A stretch of DNA of 64,000 nt from Cydia pomonella. Lineage: Eukaryota; Arthropoda; Insecta; Lepidoptera; Tortricidae. Below are positions 35,201 to 44,700 of this stretch, piece after piece. The DNA is taken from contig NC_084707.1 of assembly GCF_033807575.1 (NCBI RefSeq), positions 24,205,888 through 24,269,887 on the forward strand, in the 5' to 3' direction. The first letter of the stretch is position 1; each line of letters starts with the position of its first letter. A program made the position numbers and the translations under genes. The notes beneath the pieces are model-generated. The model made no database searches and was not told the origin of the DNA. It was given only the letters and a program-made list of their open reading frames with translations.

Positions 35201-38200
35201 AGCTTGTAAAAAACAGACATTCAAATATAATCAGACAAAATATACAACTTACACGTTAATAATGTGAAGAAGGTGCCCGTTTGGAAGGACAGTCTAGATA
35301 CTCTGGCGACACGATTAACTTAAAAACCCCCTACGCAATTATGCAAAAAAAATCCTACATCATTTTGGAAAAGAGCTGATAATCTTCAAACAGCTAGATC
35401 GATTTTCATCAATCATAGCTCAGAACCACGGCAAGAAACCGTGCTTTCACGTAAAAAAACCTCATCGAAATCAGTCCATCCGTTTAAGAGCTACGATGCC
35501 ACAGACATTGACATCAAACGTATAACACCCTTCTATTTGCGTCAGGGGTTAAAAACTACATAAAGAATTGTTTCTTCTCCACATCCACAATTCCACACCT
35601 CTTATTTTTATGACACATTTATAAAACTAGCAAAACATGGTTTATCATGTTAGACTTTGGTCTACCTACAACATCAGCTTTCTTTAATCAGCATGGGAAA
35701 AACACAGACGGGAAACAGATGATAAAAATTAGCAACAGTGAAAAAGAAAGGAGTTATTTTTGTGGACAACTCCGTAATAAAACGCCCAGGCCATGGTATT
35801 TATTTGTCTATCTTATTTAAAAGCTCATCGGCCCGATTCGAAGAATGATTAAGACACGTTTAAAATCTTGGAAAAATCTTTAAAAGATCGATAACTAAAC
35901 GACATGTCAAAATTGACGTTTATTTCGATTCCGCTGTGATCCCAATAAGATCTTCTTCTTTTAAAATATGGCTTCCATCAAATCTATGATGATTTTGCCA
36001 ATGTCAAGTTTCGTTGTAAGTTTTAAGTGTGCTCGTAGAGCATGACGTTGTTCGGTAGTTGCTTTTAGTAAAGAGATAGCTGGACTTTACTAAAAGCCAC
36101 GATGGATTGCCGGATATTGATTAAAACATGGTTAAACGCGTTTCAAGATTAGTTTTTCATTAACTGCACACTTCCACGATAGTTCACTGCATAATAAGCT
36201 ATCAATACTACACTTTGAACAACATAAATGAGCAAAACACAAAAAAATATTCTCGAGACGTCTTCGCCATCTTGAATCTCAACGACAACCCATCATCATC
36301 CCAATAAGATCTATCTACGATATTTCTAACGTCAATGTGACATTGGTTGCCCGAATCGCGCTGCTTCTGTCAATTATACGACATACAAACTATATCTAAA
36401 TGAGAACTTATCTAAACCAGTATCTCATTCTTCGTATGTATGTTTGTATGTATGTTCAAGTCGAATCTTGCAAGCTAAATTAAACCCACTTTCCATTATT
36501 CGATTGAGCTGATACTTCACATATGTACGTTGGGTGACAATGCAATATTATGGTACCATCAGCTGATCTGATGATGGACACAGGAGGTGGTCATAAGAAG
36601 TCTGTGATAAAACGACACAACATAAACCAAAGCGGTTTATTAGTCTTGATGAGTATTAGTTGCCTGTTGAAAGAAAAGTAGTCAGCGATAAAAGCTTGTA
36701 TCAAAAATGTAATTTTTGGCAAAAAGCTTATTTAATTTAACCTGTCAATTAGAGCTTTTAGGATGACTAACAGGACGGCGTCCAATTGGTCGACCCAAGT
36801 AAGCCCGACTGCCCGATCGTCCACCCATCCTTTCGAGGTGGCCAAGCCAGTGGAGTGCTTTGGTCTCACCTATTATATTCGGCTCGGCTATTAGTTGTTC
36901 TATTCTGGCATTCTTTCGGATACTCACTGTCATCGTCTCTTCCTAAACATCCTAAATATCGTTGGGCGGATAGAGTGGAAGCAGATCTCCGTGAGCTCGG
37001 CGTCAGCGAAAGCTGGCGTGAATCCGCTCTGGACCGAGCAAAGTGGCGTGCTCTTGTGTTGGAGGTCAGGACTCATTTTGGGTTATCGCGCCAATTAGAG
37101 CTTTGCGTATTTAACTTCATTGTTAAAAAAAAATTAAGAGATAAACAAGTCAAGGTTTTAAATAAGGCATCTCAAAGCACCCAAATACCTTAAAGTTGTT
37201 CATTCTTTGCATAACTTATCACAGTTTCAGTGGCATCAGATAGCATTGCAAATAAGATATCAATATCTTGTGTTGGCAGTCTTGTCACTTGAGACAGATG
37301 GACGCAAATGCCATTGTAATCTCTTGGCATAGAGGAGATAACTTCCATTAAATCACGGCCTGTTTTTATACCGGTTTCATTTTTTAATTTATTTCACAGT
37401 ACATATTACATCAATGTCAATTGGGCATACCCTTGTATTATTTAACACGTCAGGGTAGACGCTAGTTTGAAACATCGTGTTGATCAACACAACCAAGATG
37501 TCAGACACGACCGGTCAGACACATATGATTATATTTAACGATATATCGTATGTATCTACGGTGTCGTGCGTCTTTAACATTGATTGTATTGTCTTGTGTA
37601 AGAGTTCGGGTGTGACAATAGGGTGATATGTCCGTGTCACTAAGGTGTTGGTGTAGGTACTGTGCAGATAAGGACTCATCACTTTGAACCACAGACATGG
37701 ACGCTATATGTAAAAAATGAGAATTAAAGGTATTTGGAACCTCACTATCCGCGACTTTTTCGTTAGAAATTTGGTCATTTAAGGTAAACACTTGAGTTTT
37801 ATTAGTTTTAGTACCTATTTCATCGTTGATGACTTTCCAAATTTCTTTAGAAGGGTTTTTGGACTCTTTTAGCCTATTTTCTATGTGAGATTGCCGAGCA
37901 CGAAGTATAGCAGACTTAATGAGCTGCGCATAATGTGTAATGCATTCTGAAATTAATACATTATCAGGGTATTGGTGGCGTATTTCCAAGAAGTCTTTGC
38001 ATTTCAAAGATAATGAACATCAATTGTCATTTGCAAGGAAATTATTAACAGGCATTAAGTACAGAGCTGTGACACAATAGCCATTTAAGACGTCACGTGT
38101 CAGAGCCATATTTCACGAGGTCTGGCGTAATGACTTACGCAGACTTACTGACTGACTTACGGGGAGCAATTTGGGTCCCTTAGAGTTCATTTTAATGATA

Positions 38201-40859
38201 AATGACCTTCCTGACGGTGTTAAAGATTCCGTTTGTCTACTCTTTGCTGATGACCTCAAGCTTCTCCGCAGAGTTTATGTCAGCTCTGATTGTATTAAAT
38301 TACAAGAGGACATATACCGGGTGGTTAAATGGAGTCAAACGTATAGGTTACGTTTCAACGCGGCAAAGTGCGCCATACTTTCATTCACCTGTACCCCTAG
38401 TGTAAATATTTTCGACAGCGAAACGTGACGTACGCGTTTGCGTTAAGTGTCATTTTGTATGAGATTTTTGACTTTCCAAAACGTCCCGCTGTTCTTCCAA
38501 CAACCCAGGCGACGCTTGGCGCGCTGTTCAAAAACCCATACAAAATGAGACTTAACGCAAACGCGTACGTCACGTTTCGCTATCGACAAAATTAACACTA
38601 GGGGTACAGATCTCGGAATCCACTTCACTACCAATATGTGTTAGAAGAAACACCGATGTAGCGCGTGTGCGAAGTGAAAGACTTAGGGGTGTTGTTGAAA
38701 TCCGACCTCACCTTTCGAGACGATATTGTTTCAGTATGTAAGAGGGCTTTCTGAAATCTGGGGTTTGTAATGAGACAGTCTCATACGTTTACGAACATTA
38801 ATGCGATACGTGTATTGTACGAGGCAATAGTCAGGTGTCATTTAAAAGGTAATGCGGCCGTCTGGAGTCCACACGAGGTCAAATTTAGGCTAATGTTGGA
38901 ACGTATCCAAAATAAATTGATTAGGTTTATATATTTAAAATTATACGGAGTATACCCTTTTTATCCTTTAATGTATCCTACATTGTTCGTGTTAGGAATG
39001 GTAGGATACAATAAACTAGAAGTTAGAAGGGAACTGGGGCTAGCTTCATATATATTTAAGCTGGTACGAGGCAAGTTGTGCAACCCTGGAGCTCTGGCAG
39101 AGGTGCGTTTGAACGTACCAGATCGGTATGTGTGTCGGCGGCGGCGGCCGAGCCTGCTGGCCAAGCCGCGCGCTCGAACGCAACTCCTTCGACAGGCCCC
39201 TTTTACGCGCGCAATTCGGACACTTAATCGATTATTATATACCTATTTACCTCCTATATACCTATGTAATTCTTTTCTTTTGTGTGTCAAATTCCATACT
39301 CCCACCGAGCCCACGAGGGCTATCTTATCAGTATCACTTTCATTGAACCACTTTCACTCTCATAAAGGTAAGGTCAGTGTTGTTATTAATAACGCCCGGA
39401 GTAAACTTGAAGCCGCATCAGACGTTTGGAACCCGCATGAGGACAAGTACATCTTGCTTCTGGAAAAAATCCAGAAAACCATCCTGCGATTCTTATACAA
39501 AAAGGTTTACGGGTATTACCCATATTTGTACCCATCAAAGTTCCTGCTTGGCGTTTTAGGGGATAAATTCCTTAGAGGTGAGGCGTAACTACGGGCTATT
39601 GACTACTGTATGTAATGTCTTACAGGGGAACTCGGACTGCCCTGAACTGGTTGCACAGCTCGTATGCCTGTTCGTTCCATCTGTGGATAAGGCCCAATTT
39701 AATTTCCGACCACGAAGTCGTCACCTATTAGCGGTGCCTAAAACACGCACTATGTCCCATGGCAAATCACCACTTGTCCGCGCTCCACAATATATTAACA
39801 CGCTCCTTGCATCAGCACCGGAATGTGATGTATTTGCAAGTAGTTGGATGGATCTGTGTAAAGAATGTATGAAGTTCTGTGAGACGATGGATAAGCGAGA
39901 ATCTTCTGTCTTGTGACTAATACATTTGTTCTGTTTTTCCTTTCTAGACTGTATCATGTACCAAGGTTGTATAAATACTGTCTATTATAAGACTCTCTTT
40001 GCCTTTTATTTATGTCTTCAGGAAAACATTTATGGTGGTATTAAATTTATTTATTTGATACACTAACAGCTCTGGGAACTGATGTGTGTATCTCGCAGCA
40101 CTTGTGTAAGTTCTAAAATGTTTATCTAGTCTATTTTTGAAAGAGTTCACCAACGGTGCACTTACTACACAATTTGGCAACAAGTGTTTCCTAGGGTTGC
40201 TAGCACATGGAGGTTTGATTAGTTTTTTAGAGTGTCCTCTGAACCTTACATTCTGGCTTGATATGTATAGGTGTTTAATACTTGGAATATAGTATATAAA
40301 GAAATATGTCATAAGATAAGAGGATTAAAGAAAGATTAAAGAAAACACTTCAAAATGTCATCAAAGTATCAAAACAAATAGGTGGGGCTACTATTTAACA
40401 CTTGTTCTACTCAAACGAGGATATTGGTAATGGTTAGACATATTACAGCTTGAAAATGGCAATATAATCTAACTAAATACTGTATGAAACATGTATGACA
40501 CTGAAGTAATGCACTCACCTCTAAATAATAAATGCCTCCATTGACAGCCAACTAGCTACAATCATCATGCATGTTGCTGCAATATGATACTGCAAACTGA
40601 TGACTGTTTGCTAAATTATCTAAACAACACGACGCAGTCACCGCCGCGCCCGTGCGAGCGCTCGATACGGCGCGGCACCCACGGGCGACCTCAGTAGCTG
40701 TCAAAAATAGGCAGTGGCCCGCCACTTAGCGCTATAGAAGGCGAAGCTTTACCTAGGCGTTGTCGTAGTAGTGGGCGAAGTCGCCGTCGTCGATGCCACC
40801 TCATTGATCAACGGTGCGCTGCTGCACCGCTTCAATATGTTCGGCGCATCCACATCCAT
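28883..40859 (-). CDS. PABIR/FAM122-family PP2A-B55 inhibitor homologue, complete four-exon gene
   Basis: FAM122/PABIR proteins are small, mostly disordered nuclear proteins; vertebrate FAM122A binds the B55 subunit and inhibits PP2A, easing mitotic entry. Exons run 40753-40859, 33827-33938, 30852-31030 and 28883-29201, all with GT/AG borders and matching phases, for 238 residues. Family landmarks appear in order: SSAPLI at 13-18 after LKR; a basic/Ser stretch RTRRHSGSFSPLATPHSP; RVNQLRLEE at 82-90, matching the short B55-docking motif; TREVAHEREVHSAMQL at 97-112, matching the following helix; then SPSPTRKYMTRRSLSPI. A Lys/Arg cluster (LRKRR, PKRM) could be a nuclear signal. Near the C-terminus is a run of six Gly-Thr-Pro triplets. 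The gene is head-to-head with MPPE1. Family assignment is confident; the exact orthologue name and biochemical activity are inferred. Confidence 0.88.
29264..29550 (-). repeat. Interspersed repeat family C
   Basis: The reverse counterpart of the 5371 copy, from the A-run and ctggcgaagtgcgagtcgca to gggtacggaaccctaaaaa. It lies in the last PABIR intron. Confidence 0.8.
30466..30715 (+). repeat. tRNA-headed SINE (family 1)
   Basis: The A box is slightly altered (TGGCGTAGTGGG) and the B box GGTTCAAATCC is intact; the 3' end is gtcaatttgtgtaataatg followed by an A-run. It sits just downstream of PABIR exon 3. Confidence 0.88.
30852..31030 (-). CDS. PABIR-family gene, exon 3 (B55-docking region)
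   Basis: The acceptor is tattcAG/AACTGT and the donor ACTAG/GTAATA; it enters in phase 0 and leaves with two bases. It carries RVNQLRLEE and TREVAHEREVHSAMQL, the most conserved part of the family. A family B repeat begins only about 20 bp upstream of the acceptor. Confidence 0.9.
31047..31437 (+). repeat. Interspersed repeat family B, longest copy
   Basis: It runs from tttttttttatatactacgg to gtacccgggtcc. The internal C-run is long. It is the fullest copy in the window. Confidence 0.8.
31898..32198 (+). repeat. tRNA-headed SINE (family 1) nested in a MITE
   Basis: A full copy with A box TGGCCTAGTGGG, B box GGTTCAAATCC and a long A-rich tail. The interrupted MITE arm resumes at caaaccggtcagtatgg. 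Confidence 0.88.
32456..32620. mobile_element. Harbinger-like MITE with TAA duplication
   Basis: The ends GGGCCTCCGCTAG and CTAGCGGAGGCCC are perfect inverted repeats, flanked by TAA at 32453-32455 and 32621-32623. A 3-bp TWA duplication is typical of PIF/Harbinger. The opposite hairpin arm keeps the empty site. Confidence 0.85.
33827..33938 (-). CDS. PABIR-family gene, exon 2
   Basis: The acceptor is attttgcAG/GAGTAC and the donor CCTAAT/GTAAGA. One base completes a split Arg, then 37 codons: STSIFSSFSMFSNNN, RTRRHSGSFSPLATPHSPN. It is Ser/Asn-rich, as expected for this disordered region. Confidence 0.85.
36450..36730 (+). repeat. Interspersed repeat family D
   Basis: It runs from tcgaatcttgcaagctaaat to ttttggcaaaaagctta and directly adjoins the LINE fragment at 36745. 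Confidence 0.7.
36745..36945 (-). pseudogene. LINE (RTE-like) ORF2 C-terminal fragment, inverted half
   Basis: On the minus strand it reads RKNARIEQLIAEPNIIGETK, LGHLERMGG and AYLGRPIGRRPV, the pattern seen at 57283-57605. It is the upstream half of the segment whose continuation lies next to it on the plus strand. Confidence 0.75.
36946..37100 (+). pseudogene. LINE (RTE-like) ORF2 C-terminal fragment, 3' half
   Basis: On the plus strand it reads YRWADRVEADLRELG, SWRESALDRAKWRALVLEVR and THFGLS, the direct continuation of the minus-strand half. The junction at about 36945 joins the two in head-to-head orientation. Confidence 0.75.
37501..38007 (-). pseudogene. Jockey/CR1-like LINE fragment, linker before reverse transcriptase
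   Basis: The 168-codon frame has the pattern found between endonuclease and reverse transcriptase in these LINEs: SHIENRLKESKNPSKEIWKV, a loop, then VADSEVPNTFNSHFLHIASM. No catalytic residues are included. It lies in PABIR intron 1. Confidence 0.65.
38158..39300 (+). pseudogene. Jockey/CR1-like LINE, reverse transcriptase to C-terminus
   Basis: It reads GSNLGPLEFILMINDLPDGV, then the catalytic box LLFADDLKLL, then VKDLGVLLKSDLTF after a MITE insertion, and a C-terminal region (RVLYEAIVRCHL, LMLERIQNKLIRFIY). A stop after CKRAF and the MITE at 38412 break it. It is not functional. Confidence 0.8.
38412..38586. mobile_element. Palindromic MITE inside the LINE
   Basis: The segments gcgaaacgtgacgtacgcgt and acgcgtacgtcacgtttcgc are perfectly inverted, and the arms continue through ttgcgttaagt to ttttgtatg. 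It splits the LINE frame just after VNIFD. Confidence 0.85.
39370..39918 (+). pseudogene. Second Jockey/CR1-like LINE C-terminus
   Basis: It reads SKLEAASDVWNPHEDKYILL, LEKIQKTILRFLYKKVYGYY and, after a frame change near 39580, a segment ending SWMDLCKECMKFCETMDKRE before a stop. It is a different subfamily from the fragment just upstream, so it is a separate insertion. Confidence 0.7.
40010..40312 (-). pseudogene. LINE C-terminal fragment, minus strand
   Basis: It contains LLPNCVVSAPLVNSFKNRLD followed by KHF, a motif common at the C-termini of CR1/Jockey-like ORF2 proteins. The rest is poorly preserved. Confidence 0.5.
40753..40859 (-). CDS. PABIR-family gene, first coding exon
   Basis: The ATG is at 40857-40859 and the donor CCTAG/GTAAAG. 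The 35 codons include ILKRCSSAPLINE, matching the LRRSNSAPLI start of vertebrate FAM122, then a Thr-rich tail. The split Arg is completed in phase by the exon at 33938. Confidence 0.87.
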
Positions 40860-41695
40860 TATCTAGCCACCATTTATTCACTGACGTATTATGTAGTTGT
40901 ATGCATCAGGACCGCTGAGCGCTAGTTTATGTAACACTGTAAGTGCACTTATAATTCATCTAATAGCTCTATTGCGTCTATAAACATATACATTTTAATA
41001 ATCAAATCAAATGATAACACAAAATAAAACTAAATACTCTACTCGAGAAGCTAAAAAGTGGCTTGAAGCTGACCTGTCAATTCGCCGCAAATAGAAGCGT
41101 TCAAATGTTTTTGTTGTCGGTACATTCAAAAGCAAGGAATAATGCAAAGAAAACTACATGTGTAATTAGATTGTCGGTAATAAGTATATATTTGTTCACT
41201 ACATAATACATGTGACCGGAGAAATAAAAGAAATTGATGAGTTCGATTAAGTTTATCGAACAATTTAAATGTTATTCAAACTTAAAGTCAAGATTAATAT
41301 TTAAATTTTATTATTGAACGCAACTAAACCAAAATGTCAAAATCACGTTTTGTTACCCGACATAATCGATTACATATTCAACGTTGATTTCTTATAAAAT
41401 ATAAGTTTCTTTAATTTTAACTAATTATAACTAACTTACCAATATTGTTTTTAATAAATCGTTACAAATGTCAGAATAAAATTAATATTTTAAATAAATA
41501 AAAGGCCAAAATAAATTAAGTTGACATTACAAAACAAAGCATGTGAACGAAACGTTAGAACCTGTGGAGCTTTGGTTCTACTTTATTACTTCAAATTTGT
41601 GTATGAAGATTAATTAAATTTTATTAATATTTATCAACTTTCAGGTTCATTTAATAAATATTAGTTTACAAAACGGTATTTAAAATCCAAAATCA
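40860..41695. promoter_or_regulatory. Shared head-to-head promoter region (PABIR gene and MPPE1)
   Basis: The two start codons are 836 bp apart and face away from each other, so both promoters and 5' UTRs must lie here unless there are upstream non-coding exons. The region is AT-rich. I could not place a TATA box or initiator with confidence. Confidence 0.5.
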
Positions 41696-41712
41696 ATGTA
41701 CATTCGACGAAA
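41696..41712 (+). CDS. PGAP5: MPPE1 first coding exon (17 bp)
   Basis: ATG TAC ATT CGA CGA AA then the donor GTAAGG. It leaves two bases that join the T at 41801 to give Asn. It is tiny but is the only in-phase start I can find before the membrane segment. Confidence 0.7.
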
Positions 41713-44700
41713 GTAAGGCACTTATTTTTAATTTAATTATCCATTTACCATATACTGATAAACGAAAAAATACGGTTATTTAATGTTGTTTTGATTTCAG
41801 TACAGCAGTTAAATACTGCTTGGGGATTGTATTAGGGGCGATTTTGTACGCTGAAGTGATTGTGTACTATATCCAAGCACTGCAATGGCAGGACTTACAT
41901 TGCCAAGTGGGAGACAGAACTTGCACGAAGATACTTTTCATCGCCGACCCGCAGATACAGGGTGAATTAGCGGTGCCACCGCCTTTGAGCTATCTTTTTA
42001 ACTGGGATAGTGACAGGTTAGTTGTGGATCTAATTTTTTTATTCAATATTAAAGGTAGTTTAGCCTAGATGCACAAGTTGCAAATGGTGCCGTATCTAAC
42101 CTAAATTGTCGAGCGCGTATCTAACCCTTAAAAGCAAATCAATACCTTGTTTGAATTAACTATCAGCCCAGCACTGTCTTCTCTATATTTCATTTTTTTT
42201 AGCATTAGAAAAACAGGTAAACAATCTTGTGTTTTTAAAAATCAGTAACTTTTACTTATCAAAGCAAAAGAATGTAAAAGATTATATGTAATTTATAATT
42301 GTTACATATTTGCCGTGACTTATTTTTCAAGTGTTTTTCAATAAAAAGACATATCAAAATCGCTTACCCTCTTTCTAATGGTAAAAAAACGGCCTATAGG
42401 GGCTTAAGGGGCTATGTCAGTCTCCTAAGCCTCAATACCATTGTTGCATAGGTTTGCTGCATACTAAAGTTCTACATCTACTACTACAAAGTTCCCCGTC
42501 CAACCCTGCAACTTTCAGCAGGATCCTTTTGATCTTGACAGACTAACTCCTGGAAATACGGTGCTATCTTAATCATATTATGATATGATATCTTATCATG
42601 TACCAATTCCCTTGCATTTCAGATTTGTACAGATGACATTTTTAAGAGTTGTCCATCACTTCCAACCAGATGTTTTGGTGTATCTTGGAGACCTGATGGA
42701 TGAAGGATCAATAGCTGATGCAGAACAATATTCGCACTATATCAAAAGGCTATCTGATATATTTGACAACATACCCTATCCTGTACATGTAAGATTGAAA
42801 ATTCTACTATAAATAATTTTTTTTGAAAAATAAATATAGACAAATCATAGACAGTAGGCTTTTACACAGGCCCCCAACATGCGTTTTTGTGAGAAATCTT
42901 TACCCTTCCTAAGGGCCCCCAAACAAATTTTTATATGGGGCCCTGCCAAGGCATGCTACGTCACTGCTTTCACAATTGTTAAATTGTAAATAATGGAAGT
43001 CAGACAATATAGGTAAATAAATAGTATGTTTGTATGTGTATGTAACCACTTTATTGTACATAAGACATAATTCAGCCTATATACGTCCCACTGCTGGGCA
43101 CAGGCCTCCTCTCATGCGCGAGAGGGCTTAGGCTATAGTCCCTAGTAGACTTCACATACACCTTTGAATTTCTTCGCAGATGTATGCAGGTTTCCTCACG
43201 ATGTTTTCCTTCACCGAAAAAGCTAGTGGTAAATATCAAATGATATTTCGTACATAAGTTCCGAAAAACATATTGGTACGAGCCAGGATTTGAACCCGCG
43301 ACCTCCGGATCGAAAGTCGGACACAATGAAACAGAATATTCGCAATGTACAAAACTTATCCCTAGTAAACCTTTGAGCAATTGAAAGTAAAACGTGACAG
43401 ACAAACAAACACTATGTACAAAAAATAGTCATGCACCTTATCTCTATGCCTATGCCATGACATTTTTTAAAGTGCTTATAACAGAAATATAAAATTTAAA
43501 ACCATGAAAATGGGGTTCACATTTTGAAATTTTATTAAGAGTATTTATACTACGTCGGTGGCAAACAAGCATACGGCCTGCCTGATGGTAAGCAGTCTCC
43601 GTAGCCTATGTACACCTGCAACTCCAGAGGAGTTACATGCGCGTTGCCGACCCTAACCCCACCCCCCTCGTTGAGCTCTGGCAACCTTACTCACCGGCAG
43701 GAACACAACACTATGAGTAGGGTCAAGTGTTATTTGGCTGCGGTTTTCTGTAAGGTGGAGGTACTTCCCCAGTTGGGCTCTGCTCTAGATCTGGAATGAC
43801 ATCCGCTGTGCTGTAGAGTATGTAGGGTTTTCAATCCTTAAGACTGGGTCGACCGTCAAATGACGCCCACTCATTAGGGGAATTGTGTTTTTTAATAAAC
43901 CAATGAATTTCTGAATAAATCACAATCAGTAGGACAACAATACATACTGATTTATACAGAAACTTATTTGGGTTATTAGAAAACAAAATTACCCTAATGA
44001 TGGCGCCACTGGATGGTTGAGCCGACTGTCTTAAATTGAAGCCATGCTCTAAACTAGTGAAATAGTGCCTTCAATTAAATTGTTTTCTTCTTTCAGCAAA
44101 TCTGGGTACCAGGAGACAATGACATTGGAGGAGAGAATGAGCCCATCAAGTGGGATAAGGTGAAGCTATTTCAGAAGGTGTTTGCACAGCCACCAATAGT
44201 GGCAGTTAAAGACATATCATTCTACAGGTACTTTTATTATTTATTTTGAAACTTACAGGCCAAATCGAACATACACTGATATCAGAATGACATCGAACTG
44301 ACGTCATTCAGTTATCGTGCATTTTGCTCGTACACGTATTGGGAGCGTGCACGACTGTCACGCAACCTTGTGTCCGCAAGTCTAGGGGAAAACGTCAATT
44401 CACTACATCTTATAAAACTACTCCAAAACTAAAAACTACTGAACGGATTTTCATACGACTTTCATCTATCAATAGAGTGATTCTTGAGGAAGGCTTAAGT
44501 ATATAACTTGTTAAGGTTTTATGTAAATTGTTTGAAATATAACGATGTTGTCGGAAAAAATCACGCTGGCTAGGAGCTTTAATCGAAAACGCTGCCTAAT
44601 CCGTTTGAGCTATAACAACACAATGTATGGTGGGGTTGTTTCTCATTCATAGATCTACAAAAAAGTCCGCGATGTTAAATGTCTATCTTTTAAGGATAAC

